From: JAJBWD01 sp041670885 | GTDB lineage: Bacteria > Bacillota > Clostridia > Clostridiales > Clostridiaceae | Assembly (NCBI GenBank): GCA_041670885.1 | Contig: JBAXYJ010000194.1 | Coordinates: forward strand, 1 to 5,470 | Length of the DNA stretch: 5,470 nucleotides | Direction of reading: 5' to 3' | Shown: positions 1-5,470 of the stretch, in pieces | How positions within the stretch are numbered: the first letter of the stretch is position 1 | Layout of the letters: each line of letters starts with the position of its first letter | The notes under the pieces: model-generated | What the model saw: only the letters and a program-made list of their open reading frames with translations | Told to the model about the DNA's origin: nothing | Databases searched by the model: none | Program-made: the position numbers and the translations under genes

Positions 1-8
1 CGGAATTT

Positions 9-34
9 AAAAAGGAAACGAATTTCGTTTCCTT
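9..34 (-). terminator. Intrinsic terminator after the DUF1540 gene
   Basis: Bases 12-22 and 24-34 are perfect complements (AAGGAAACGAA and TTCGTTTCCTT around one central base), giving a practical stem of about 9 bp with a loop of about 5 nt. On the minus strand the 3' arm runs into a short U tract (CCTTTTTAAATT). It starts 3 nt after the stop codon of the DUF1540 gene. The U tract is short, so termination may be less than complete. Confidence 0.75.
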
Positions 35-37
35 AAT

Positions 38-397
38 TTATGACTTAAATGTCTCGCAGGAGGTATAATTTTTATCATCTGCTCCCGGGCCGTATATCTG
101 AACATTTGATGCAGTGCAGACTCTTTCAGTGTTGTAGATACAGCTGGTAGCAGTACAGCCTACTTTAGGATTCATCTTAACCTCATCATTATTAAATACC
201 TGCTTTAGTTCTCCGCCAATATTCATATTTGTAAGGCTCTTAAAGGCGTTTTTAACTCCTCTTTCCTGAAAAGTATCACAGAAGGTATCATCGCTGGATT
301 TCGAATTTATTCCCTGAACATTTATCTTGTTTGCGCTGCATAAACCATCCATGTTATATACACAGTTTTCAGCACTGCAGTTTAACAAAACATCCAT
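38..397 (-). CDS. Small Cys-rich protein with two DUF1540 motifs
   Basis: A 119-residue soluble-looking protein made of two copies of the DUF1540 pattern, joined by a linker of about 37 residues. Copy 1 has Cys7, Cys12, Cys20 and Cys40; copy 2 has Cys81, Cys86, Cys94 and Cys114. Both have identical spacing C-x4-C-x7-C-x19-C, each with a YN after the second Cys and TF two residues after the last Cys (CDTF, CETF). There is no signal peptide or membrane span. All eight Cys belong to the motifs. DUF1540 proteins are common in clostridia and have no function known to me; the paired Cys suggest metal binding, which is inference. The start is fixed by a strong SD, AAAGGAGG at 405-412, 7 nt before ATG. 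This SD lies in one arm of a 9-bp inverted repeat (see 406-445). The stop TAA is followed within 4 nt by a terminator hairpin. It sits 64 nt after the DUF554 gene and might be partly co-transcribed with it. Confidence 0.93.
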   Translation of the reverse strand: MDVLLNCSAENCVYNMDGLCSANKINVQGINSKSSDDTFCDTFQERGVKNAFKSLTNMNIGGELKQVFNNDEVKMNPKVGCTATSCIYNTERVCTASNVQIYGPGADDKNYTSCETFKS

Positions 398-405
398 AAA
401 AATTC

Positions 406-445
406 CTCCTTTAGTTTTTATAGCATTATTTTTTCTCTAAAGGAG
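406..445 (-). promoter_or_regulatory. Leader hairpin that would sequester the DUF1540 Shine-Dalgarno
   Basis: On the minus strand CTCCTTTAG (445-437) and CTAAAGGAG (414-406) form a perfect 9-bp inverted repeat around a 22-nt A-rich loop. The downstream arm contains nearly all of the SD (AAAGGAGG, 405-412), so folding of the mRNA would hide the ribosome binding site. The upstream arm resembles the anti-SD end of 16S rRNA. The repeat is seen directly; translational control is inference. It could instead be a weak termination or processing hairpin for DUF554 mRNA, but no clean U tract follows the stem. Confidence 0.5.
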
Positions 446-460
446 ATTTTTTATACATTT

Positions 461-491
461 ATTATATCAGCTGCACTATTCCATAAATCAA
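461..491 (-). promoter_or_regulatory. Candidate extended -10 promoter for the DUF1540 gene
   Basis: On the minus strand TGATATAAT (469-461) is a perfect extended -10 (TG-N-TATAAT) lying across the last codons and stop of the DUF554 gene. A TTGATT (491-486) could serve as -35, though the 19-nt spacing is long; extended -10 promoters tolerate a poor -35. Transcription would start near 454, giving an untranslated leader of about 57 nt that holds the whole 406-445 inverted repeat. Confidence 0.5.
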
Positions 492-1142
492 AGGGATTAA
501 AATAGCCGGAAGAAGATTTGCCACCTTTATCTTTGTAATGTTCAGCATATTAAGTCCTAAACCTAAAATCAAAAGGCTTCCTACAGCTGTTATTTCTGCT
601 GTCATTGCCTGGTCAAGTATACCTGCAAGAAGTCCTGACATAAGAGTAATTGAGCCTTGATAAATAAGGACAGCTACTCCGGAGAACATAACTCCGATTC
701 CTAAGGCTGATGAAAATATTATTGATGATATTCCGTCCAGTATAGATTTTGCAAATAAAGTCTTATAGTTTCCTGTAAGACCTGCTTCAATGGAGCCTAC
801 AATTGCCATGGAGCCAACACAAAATAAAAGTGTAGCTGTTACAAAGCCTTCTGAAAATTTACTGCCGCTTTTACTTAGCTTCTCTTCCAGCTTATCTCCT
901 AATTTTTTAAGCTTTAAATCTATGTCTATAAGCTCTCCTATTATTCCCCCAATAACAATTGATATTATAATAAGCATAGTGTTGCTTGATTTCAAGGCTC
1001 CGCTGATACCTATTAATATAACACAGAGGGCTAATCCATCCATTACTGTCTTTTTTAACTTTTCATTTATTCCCTTTTTAAGAATTAATCCTAATATGCT
1101 TCCCACAAAAATTGCTGCCACATTTACTATTGTTCCGGTCAT
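462..1142 (-). CDS. DUF554 family integral membrane protein (YdfK/YqgA-like)
   Basis: A 226-residue, very hydrophobic protein whose length and conserved blocks fit the DUF554 family (B. subtilis YdfK, E. coli YqgA), for which I know no firmly established function. Visible signatures are the N-terminal GTIVN (3-7) with a Gly-rich first membrane span, GGIIGELIDI (65-74), and the central hallmark FCVGSMAIVGSIEAGLTGN (107-125) followed by KSILDG (132-137). About seven or eight membrane segments can be drawn, roughly 4-22, 35-50, 55-72, 99-117, 137-160, 162-178, 185-201 and 207-226. The one clearly charged, Lys-rich stretch (76-96) is probably a solvent-exposed loop. The start fits the family N-terminus and has an SD AGGGGG (1149-1154), a variant of AGGAGG, 6 nt upstream. 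It lies beyond the pyk terminator, with its own candidate promoter and structured leader. The stop codon overlaps the candidate promoter of the next gene. A transport role is only a guess. Confidence 0.93.
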   Translation of the reverse strand: MTGTIVNVAAIFVGSILGLILKKGINEKLKKTVMDGLALCVILIGISGALKSSNTMLIIISIVIGGIIGELIDIDLKLKKLGDKLEEKLSKSGSKFSEGFVTATLLFCVGSMAIVGSIEAGLTGNYKTLFAKSILDGISSIIFSSALGIGVMFSGVAVLIYQGSITLMSGLLAGILDQAMTAEITAVGSLLILGLGLNMLNITKIKVANLLPAILIPLIYGIVQLI

Positions 1143-1170
1143 TATTTACCCCCTATAATTTTTATAAAAA

Positions 1171-1217
1171 CTGCCGGTGCAGATATTCTCAAAAGCCTAA
1201 CCTCACTTCCCTGCACC
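1171..1217 (-). promoter_or_regulatory. Inverted-repeat leader element upstream of the DUF554 gene
   Basis: On the minus strand GGTGCAG (1217-1211) and CTGCACC (1182-1176) can form a perfect 7-bp stem closing a 28-nt purine-rich loop. The downstream arm can instead fold locally as CTGC-ACCG-GCAG (1182-1171), followed directly by TTTTT (1170-1166). The two pairings exclude each other, the layout seen in leader switches, but the 4-bp alternative stem is weak. The element lies about 30-100 nt into the predicted leader and ends 28 nt before the start codon. I could not match it to any riboswitch class I know. A protein-binding site or chance repeat is also possible. Confidence 0.35.
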
Positions 1218-1252
1218 CATCATTTTTTACTCTATTTCATATATTCATTTAT

Positions 1253-1284
1253 ATTATAATAATATTATTTATCCACAGAGTCAA
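1253..1284 (-). promoter_or_regulatory. Candidate sigma-A-type promoter for the DUF554 gene
   Basis: On the minus strand TTGACT (1284-1279, five of six -35 consensus bases) is followed after 17 nt by TATTAT (1261-1256, five of six -10 bases). A perfect TATAAT overlaps at 1258-1253, but at 20-nt spacing. Transcription would start near 1247 and give a leader of about 105 nt. The promoter lies just after the pyk terminator, consistent with a separate unit. Confidence 0.6.
1269..1277 (+). promoter_or_regulatory. Perfect DnaA box inside the DUF554 promoter
   Basis: TTATCCACA is an exact match to the strong DnaA-binding 9-mer. It lies in the spacer between the -35 and -10 of the candidate DUF554 promoter, next to a very AT-rich stretch (1229-1272). 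I see no second box in the window, so an origin is unlikely. Binding would be expected to affect this promoter, but a chance match cannot be excluded. Confidence 0.4.
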
Positions 1285-1306
1285 AATTTTTTAATGAATT
1301 TAGAGT

Positions 1307-1330
1307 AAAAAAAAAAGCACCCTAAGGTGC
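1307..1330 (-). terminator. Intrinsic terminator of the pfkA-pyk unit
   Basis: On the minus strand GCACC-TTAG-GGTGC (1330-1317) forms a compact 5-bp, GC-rich hairpin followed directly by ten T (1316-1307). It lies 45 nt after the pyk stop codon. The short stem is offset by the long uninterrupted U tract. The plus-strand side lacks a T run, so it should act only on minus-strand transcripts. Confidence 0.88.
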
Positions 1331-1375
1331 AAAAGAATCAGTTACCTTTTCTAATAGTTCCCATAAACTATATTT

Positions 1376-3136
1376 TTATTCATTATTTTCAGATTTTCCA
1401 CTCATTACTGCCCCTCTTACTGTGTCCATCGTAATATAAGAGCCATTTTTTAATATCTTAGTAGCATTTTCTGCATTTGTAATAAGAGGAATCTCCCTTA
1501 CGATACACTCTATTGCCAGGTGAGATGTGAATCCGCCGTCTTCTGATATTATACCGGCTGCCTTGTCTAATACTTCTAAATATCCCTTGTCAAGATTTTT
1601 TATTACAAGAATATCTCCGGGCTCAACAATATCAACAGCTTCCTCAGGAGAATTTGCTATTTTGCAGGTTCCATAGGCAGGATTATTCCCTATTCCCTTG
1701 CCTTCTACTAAAGTATCACCTACGATATGAACCTTTATCATATTTGTAGTTCCTGATGATGTAACCGGAATTCCGGCAGCTATAACTACCAAATCTCCTT
1801 TTTTTACATAATTAGTCTTAAGAGCAGTTTCTACAGACTCTTCTACAAGCTCATCAGTAGTCTTGAATACTTTTGTTTCTATTGGCATAACTCCAAAATT
1901 TAAAGCTAAGGCCAAGGCTACTTCTTTATAAGGAGTTGCAGCAATTATAGGGCACCCCGGCCGGTATTTTGCTACAAGCCTTGCTGTATTTCCGCTTTGA
2001 GTTGCAGTTATTATTGCAGAGGCATTAAGCTCAAGTGCTGTAGTACAGGTAGCTACTGCTATGGCATTTGCCACATTTGTAACCTGTATTGATTCTAACT
2101 TCCTAAAGGATTTCCCATAGTTTATTCCATTCTCAGCAGACTGGGCTATTTTCGCCATAATCTGTGCTGCTTCTATTGGGTATTTGCCGTTTGCAGTTTC
2201 ACCACTTAGCATAACAGCATCTGTTCCGTCAAATATTGCATTTGCTACATCTGAAGCCTCGGCTCTAGTTGGCCTTGGGTTATATGTCATAGAGTCCAGC
2301 ATCTGCGTTGCAGTAATTACAAACTTTCCTGCCTTGTTGCATTTTTTAATTATGATTTTCTGAACTATTGGAACTTCATCTATAGGAATGGCAACTCCCA
2401 AATCTCCTCTTGCAACCATAACACCATCTGAAAGCTTTATTATTTCGTCTATGTTTTTAACTCCCTGGTCATTTTCTATCTTTGAGATTATTCTGATTCT
2501 ATCTCCTTCAAAACGACTTAGAAGTCTTCTTATTGCAACTACATCCTGACCTTTTCTTATAAAGGAGGCCGCTATAAAATCAACGCCGATTTCACAGCCG
2601 AATTTTAAATCATCTACATCCTTCTCTGTAAGAGAGGGCAGCTTTACATTTGCTCCAATAATGTTAATATTTTTCTTGCTTCCTATTGTTCCGGAATTTA
2701 ATACTCTGCAGTATATCTTTTTTCCTTCAACTCTTTCAACACCTAAAGCAACCAGTCCATCATTTATCATTATCCTGGCACCCTGGGTTACATCCTGATA
2801 CAGCTCCTTATAGGATATGGTGCAGGAATTTTCATCCCCTAATATTTCATCGTAGCAGTCAACTATAAAGGAGCTTCCTTCCTTCAGTTCTGCTGTACCG
2901 TCTTTGAAGTTTCCGCACCTGATTTCAGGGCCCTTAGTATCTAAAATAACAGCTATAGGCTTATTATATTTATCCCTTAGTTTTTTAACAAGTTCAATTC
3001 GTATCTTATGTTCTTCGTGATCACCGTGAGAAAAATTATGTCTGGATGCGCTCATACCTGTTTGTATAAGCTTATCAATCATCTCTTCACTGCTACTTGC
3101 CGGACCTATTGTAAAAACCAATTTTGTTTTTAACAT
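1376..3136 (-). CDS. pyk: Pyruvate kinase with C-terminal PEP-utilizer-like domain
   Basis: Converts PEP and ADP to pyruvate and ATP, the last step of glycolysis. At 586 residues it is the long Firmicutes form. The A domain spans about 1-69 and 169-340, the lid-like B domain 70-168, the C domain about 350-473, and an extra PEP-utilizer-like domain about 495-580 with GGFTSHLAIE (534-543, His539). Active-site features: RHNFSHG (32-38), LDTKGPEIR (65-73), catalytic Lys219 and metal ligand Glu221 in SKIEN, metal ligand Asp245 in ARGD, ITATQMLDSM (274-283), and NPRPTRAEASDVANAI (286-301). Glu71 in TKGPEIR is the residue linked in the family to K+-dependent activity. Departures from the usual pattern are His33 where Leu is common (RLNFSHG) and Ala249 where Glu is common (GDLGVE). 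AAGGAGG at 3142-3148 lies 5 nt before ATG. It follows pfkA on the same strand and ends 45 nt before a strong terminator. Confidence 0.98.
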   Translation of the reverse strand: MLKTKLVFTIGPASSSEEMIDKLIQTGMSASRHNFSHGDHEEHKIRIELVKKLRDKYNKPIAVILDTKGPEIRCGNFKDGTAELKEGSSFIVDCYDEILGDENSCTISYKELYQDVTQGARIMINDGLVALGVERVEGKKIYCRVLNSGTIGSKKNINIIGANVKLPSLTEKDVDDLKFGCEIGVDFIAASFIRKGQDVVAIRRLLSRFEGDRIRIISKIENDQGVKNIDEIIKLSDGVMVARGDLGVAIPIDEVPIVQKIIIKKCNKAGKFVITATQMLDSMTYNPRPTRAEASDVANAIFDGTDAVMLSGETANGKYPIEAAQIMAKIAQSAENGINYGKSFRKLESIQVTNVANAIAVATCTTALELNASAIITATQSGNTARLVAKYRPGCPIIAATPYKEVALALALNFGVMPIETKVFKTTDELVEESVETALKTNYVKKGDLVVIAAGIPVTSSGTTNMIKVHIVGDTLVEGKGIGNNPAYGTCKIANSPEEAVDIVEPGDILVIKNLDKGYLEVLDKAAGIISEDGGFTSHLAIECIVREIPLITNAENATKILKNGSYITMDTVRGAVMSGKSENNE

Positions 3137-3183
3137 ATAATCCTCCTTTACTTCAGCAAATTGTATAATTACCTTTTAACTGA

Positions 3184-3231
3184 TTTTTCAGCATAAAATA
3201 ACGAATTACCAACATTTTTTAAGCTGAAAAA
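3184..3231 (-). repeat. Inverted repeat in the pfkA-pyk intergenic region
   Basis: On the minus strand TTTTTCAGC (3231-3223) and GCTGAAAAA (3192-3184) are perfect 9-bp complements around a 30-nt loop. The loop could carry a small inner hairpin with a UUCG tetraloop. No U tract follows and the stem is AT-rich, so it is unlikely to be a terminator. If pfkA and pyk share an mRNA, it could affect processing, stability or the relative yield of the two enzymes. I found no convincing separate pyk promoter in this 117-nt gap. Confidence 0.4.
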
Positions 3232-3253
3232 ATAAAATTTAAGATTATGCAAT

Positions 3254-4213
3254 TTACTTAGATAGTGTTCTTGCAATATCGTACAGCCTGCTGTCAAATC
3301 TTCTTGGCATATTAAGAGCCTCTTCAATATCCTCATCTATTATTACATTTCCTTTTATGCCTACAACTCTGTCTGTGTTTCCTTCTTCAAGAAGCTCAAC
3401 AGCTCTGTATCCCATTCTGGAAGCGAGTATTCTATCCTGGGCAGATGGAGATCCTCCTCTTTGGATATGTCCAAGGACTGTGGCTCTGGCAGTTATTCCT
3501 GTAACATCTTCTACCTTTTCAGCCAGCTCCTTTGCTCCTCCTACTCCTTCTGCAAGTATTATAAGATTATGCCATTTCCCATTTATCTTGTCTGTAATTA
3601 TGCTTTTACATAAGTTATCAAAATTATAACCAACCTCCGGAACTATAACGCTTTCTGCTCCTCCTGCTATTCCTGCATATAAAGCTATGTCTCCGCAGTT
3701 TCTTCCCATAACTTCTACAATACTTACTCTTCCATGACTGGAGGAAGTATCTCTTAATTTATTTATTGCATCAAGTACTGTATTTACTGCTGTATCAAAA
3801 CCTATTGTATAGTCTGTATAGGCCAAATCGTTATCTATTGTTCCCGGAAGTCCAATGGTTGCAATACCCAGCTGGGACAAAAGCCTGCCACCCTGGAAGG
3901 AACCGTCTCCGCCAATAATTACAAGTCCGTCTATGCCAAATACCTTTAATATGTTAACAGCCTTCTGTCTTCCCTCTTCAGTTTTAAACTCAGGGCATCT
4001 GGCAGTTCTAAGTATTGTTCCGCCTCTTTGAATTATATCTGAAACTGAGTGCCTATCCATATCTTCTATTTCACCATTTATAAGACCGCTGTATCCCCTT
4101 TTTATGCCCATAACCTTCATGCCTTTTTCAAGACCTGTTCTGACTACTGCTCTAATAGCGGCGTTCATACCAGGAGCGTCTCCGCCGCTGGTTAATACTC
4201 CAATTGTTTTCAT
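3254..4213 (-). CDS. pfkA: ATP-dependent 6-phosphofructokinase
   Basis: Phosphorylates fructose-6-phosphate to fructose-1,6-bisphosphate with ATP, the committed step of glycolysis, in the cytosol as a homotetramer (family knowledge). The 319-residue length is typical of bacterial PfkA, and key residues align number for number with the E. coli enzyme: GGDAPGMN (10-17), R72, GGDGS (101-105) with Gly104 marking ATP rather than PPi use, PGTIDND (123-129) with catalytic Asp127, R162, MGR (169-171), AEG with E222, and GHIQRGG (248-254) with H249 and R252. Effector-site residues R21, R25, R54, R154, E187 and K213 are kept, so ADP activation and PEP inhibition are plausible; position 211 is Asn rather than Lys. 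The start is supported by AAGGAGG at 4223-4229, 9 nt upstream. It sits between dnaE and pyk; the 117-nt gap to pyk has no terminator, so co-transcription with pyk is likely. Confidence 0.98.
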   Translation of the reverse strand: MKTIGVLTSGGDAPGMNAAIRAVVRTGLEKGMKVMGIKRGYSGLINGEIEDMDRHSVSDIIQRGGTILRTARCPEFKTEEGRQKAVNILKVFGIDGLVIIGGDGSFQGGRLLSQLGIATIGLPGTIDNDLAYTDYTIGFDTAVNTVLDAINKLRDTSSSHGRVSIVEVMGRNCGDIALYAGIAGGAESVIVPEVGYNFDNLCKSIITDKINGKWHNLIILAEGVGGAKELAEKVEDVTGITARATVLGHIQRGGSPSAQDRILASRMGYRAVELLEEGNTDRVVGIKGNVIIDEDIEEALNMPRRFDSRLYDIARTLSK

Positions 4214-4228
4214 TACAAATTACCTCCT

Positions 4229-4246
4229 TAGTTAAAAAATTAACAC
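4229..4246. promoter_or_regulatory. Candidate Rex operator in the pfkA leader
   Basis: The 18-bp site has the palindrome core GTTAA-N4-TTAAC and matches 12 of the 14 defined positions of the Rex consensus TTGTTAANNNNTTAACAA; the mismatches are A at 4230 and C at 4246. It lies just downstream of the predicted start near 4248 and directly next to the SD, a position from which a repressor would block transcription. Rex is a redox repressor released from DNA by NADH and is widespread in clostridia. The core is AT-rich, so chance occurrence is a real alternative. Confidence 0.45.
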
Positions 4247-4254
4247 CAATATAC

Positions 4255-4283
4255 ATTGTAATTCATTCATAATATTTATTCAA
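4255..4283 (-). promoter_or_regulatory. Candidate sigma-A-type promoter for pfkA-pyk
   Basis: On the minus strand TTGAAT (4283-4278) and TACAAT (4260-4255, five of six -10 bases) are separated by exactly 17 nt. The start would be near 4248, giving a leader of about 35 nt. This is the best promoter in the 97-nt dnaE-pfkA gap and would let glycolytic genes be driven apart from dnaE. Confidence 0.6.
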
Positions 4284-4299
4284 TATAAGCTCTTATATT
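4282..4299. promoter_or_regulatory. 18-bp palindrome overlapping the pfkA -35
   Basis: AATATAAG and CTTATATT form a perfect 8-bp inverted repeat around a 2-bp centre. It overlaps the outer two bases of the candidate pfkA -35 and begins 11 nt after the dnaE stop. A dimeric regulator could bind here. As an RNA hairpin it would have almost no loop and no U tract after it, so a dnaE terminator is unlikely. No known consensus is recognised. Confidence 0.35.
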
Positions 4300-4309
4300 T
4301 TGTATATTT

Positions 4310-5470
4310 TCACATAATTTTCACGTTATCTTTACCAAATTCTCTTATTAATTTGCTAACTAAGTCTTCATTTACGTCTACCCAGAATTCTGCTTTCATC
4401 ATAAATTTTAGTCTTTCCTTTTTTGTACATATTATGATAGGATTTATTCCTGCATTTCCTTCTGTACTTTCTTTTATAGTTTTCTTTGCTTTTTCAATAA
4501 GGCTCTTATCATTTACAAGGATGTATATGCTTTTATTTTCCTCAGAATGCTCCGCATCCCCGGTTTCTTTTTTAAGCTCTTCTATATCCTCTGCCAGTAT
4601 CTTGGGAGCCTCATCCTCTCTTATGCTTACTCTTCCCTTTACCAGGATAAGTCCGTCTTCCCTGACTATTTCCTTGTATCTGTCAAGTATCTTGGGGAAT
4701 ATTACAACCTCTATTGATCCGTACATATCCTCTAATACTGCAAATGCCATCATGTCATTTTTTCTTGTAACTTTTTTTGAAAGAGAGGATATTATCCCTC
4801 CAACTGTTACTTTCTGCTGGTCTTGTACGTTTGATTGCTTAAATTCCTCTTCTTCTTCGCTGCTTACATCTATAATATCGGATATTTTTGTAACTGCTGA
4901 TTTTTTTAATAATTCCTCATACTCTGACAGTGGATGTCCTGATATATAAAGACCTGTCATTTCCTTTTCCATGGAAAGAAGATATCTTTTATCAAACTCT
5001 TTAACCTCCGGATACTTAATTGATATTTCCTTATTATCCTCAATTGATGAGAAAAGGCTTACCTGTCCCTTAAGATTTCTCTTTTTGTCTCTTGAAACTC
5101 CATCCATTATCATTTCATAAACTGCCAGCATCTGGCTTCTTTTTTTGTTAAAGCAGTCTAAGCTGCCGGAAAATATAAGGCTTTCTATGGCTCTTTTATT
5201 TACGCAGGTTAAATCTATGTTCTCTATAAAATCAGGTAAATCCTTAAACCTACCCTGCTTATCCCTGCTGTCTACTATGGAATCTATTACACCGGTACCT
5301 ACATTTTTTACAGCTGCCATTCCAAAACGAATGGTTTTTCCCTGTACTGTAAACTTGCCTCTGCTTTCATTAATATCAGGAGGAAGACAGTCTATGCCGT
5401 TATCCTTGGCAAATCTGATATAGTAGGCTACCTTTTCACTGCTTCCCATAAAGGAATTAAGCATGGCTGC
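4310..5470 (-). CDS. dnaE: DNA polymerase III alpha subunit DnaE, C-terminal part (5' end outside window)
   Basis: Catalytic alpha subunit of the bacterial replicative polymerase family; this is only its C-terminal third. The frame stays open to the window edge: two Ala codons precede the first Met visible here (5464), so that Met is internal and not the start. Numbering from it, the visible parts are the end of the fingers with LPPDINES (27-34) and FGMAAVKNVG (48-57), a helix-hairpin-helix region with VNKRAIESLI (88-97), a clamp-binding pentapeptide QVSLF (134-138, bases 5051-5065) matching the QxxLF beta-sliding-clamp motif, the family signature SGHPLSEYE (175-183), an OB-fold (about 217-293), and a C-terminal domain (about 311-384). 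A run of five Glu (203-207) lies in the linker before the OB-fold. It stops at TGA. No convincing terminator follows before pfkA, so read-through is possible. Identification as DnaE (not PolC) rests on the lack of an exonuclease domain and this domain order. Confidence 0.96.
   Translation of the reverse strand, partial: AAMLNSFMGSSEKVAYYIRFAKDNGIDCLPPDINESRGKFTVQGKTIRFGMAAVKNVGTGVIDSIVDSRDKQGRFKDLPDFIENIDLTCVNKRAIESLIFSGSLDCFNKKRSQMLAVYEMIMDGVSRDKKRNLKGQVSLFSSIEDNKEISIKYPEVKEFDKRYLLSMEKEMTGLYISGHPLSEYEELLKKSAVTKISDIIDVSSEEEEEFKQSNVQDQQKVTVGGIISSLSKKVTRKNDMMAFAVLEDMYGSIEVVIFPKILDRYKEIVREDGLILVKGRVSIREDEAPKILAEDIEELKKETGDAEHSEENKSIYILVNDKSLIEKAKKTIKESTEGNAGINPIIICTKKERLKFMMKAEFWVDVNEDLVSKLIREFGKDNVKIM

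Noticed and set aside
790..1158. Plus-strand open frame of 122 codons opposite the DUF554 gene
   Set aside because: It is antisense to a clearly conserved membrane protein, is low-complexity (Ser/Pro/Ile-rich), and has no recognisable domain.
1159..1170. 12-bp palindrome TTTTTATAAAAA before the DUF554 SD
   Set aside because: Pure A/T palindromes of this size arise readily in AT-rich intergenic DNA, and no known operator matches.
1201..1222. Short frame in the DUF554 leader (ATGATG start at 1222, stop TGA near 1202; Met-Met-Gly-Ala-Gly-Lys)
   Set aside because: Only six codons, no convincing SD, and no run of repeated amino acids that would suggest an attenuation peptide.
1176..1228. Plus-strand terminator formed by the GGTGCAG/CTGCACC stem and the T6 run at 1223-1228
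   Set aside because: The T run is separated from the stem by five bases, the loop is long, and no plus-strand gene exists to terminate.
1226..1277. AT-rich stretch next to a DnaA box as a possible replication origin
   Set aside because: There is only one box, there is no dnaA/dnaN neighbourhood, and the AT-rich stretch is explained by a promoter.
1354..1371. 6-bp hairpin (ATAGTT/AACTAT) between the pyk stop and its terminator
   Set aside because: Short and AT-rich with no U tract; weaker than the GC-rich U10 terminator just downstream and expected often by chance in such sequence.
3137..3180. Separate pyk promoter or second Rex site in the pfkA-pyk gap
   Set aside because: A TATACA-like -10 lacks a fitting -35, and the only GTTAA half-site has no matching second half.
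4353..4949. Plus-strand open frame of 198 codons opposite dnaE
   Set aside because: Its Ser/Phe-rich composition is the mirror of Glu/Lys-rich DnaE codons, and no family is recognisable. The short plus-strand frames at 1112-1294, 2686-2868, 3357-3629 and 5145-5423 are likewise shadows or non-coding.

Overview
The window reads as ordinary chromosome from a low-GC Gram-positive anaerobe, most likely Clostridium or a close relative. The pointers are AT-rich sequence, strong AGGAGG-type ribosome binding sites, the gene order dnaE-pfkA-pyk, a pyruvate kinase with the extra C-terminal PEP-utilizer-like domain, and a Cys-rich DUF1540 protein. All five genes lie on the minus strand, so transcription runs from high to low coordinates.

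Layout in transcription order: (1) the 3' third of dnaE, the replicative DNA polymerase III alpha subunit, cut by the window edge at 5470; (2) pfkA, ATP-dependent 6-phosphofructokinase; (3) pyk, pyruvate kinase, ending in a U10 intrinsic terminator at 1307-1330; (4) a DUF554 (YdfK/YqgA-like) integral membrane protein with its own promoter and a structured leader of about 105 nt; (5) a small protein with two copies of the DUF1540 four-cysteine motif, followed by an intrinsic terminator at 9-34.

pfkA and pyk encode the two classic control enzymes of glycolysis (fructose-6-phosphate to fructose-1,6-bisphosphate, and PEP to pyruvate). With no terminator between them they probably form one transcription unit. 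A good sigma-A-type promoter lies in the dnaE-pfkA gap, flanked by a near-consensus Rex (NADH/NAD+ sensor) operator just downstream and an 18-bp palindrome overlapping the -35. The last two genes are of unknown function and probably have separate regulation.

I see no mobile element, CRISPR array, tRNA/rRNA or obvious new multi-gene system. What deserves a second look is regulatory: the candidate Rex box of pfkA; a perfect DnaA box inside the DUF554 promoter; an inverted-repeat leader upstream of DUF554 that could form two exclusive hairpins; and a perfect 9-bp inverted repeat that would bury the Shine-Dalgarno of the DUF1540 gene. No gap between genes reaches 300 bases; the largest (1143-1375) is described element by element.
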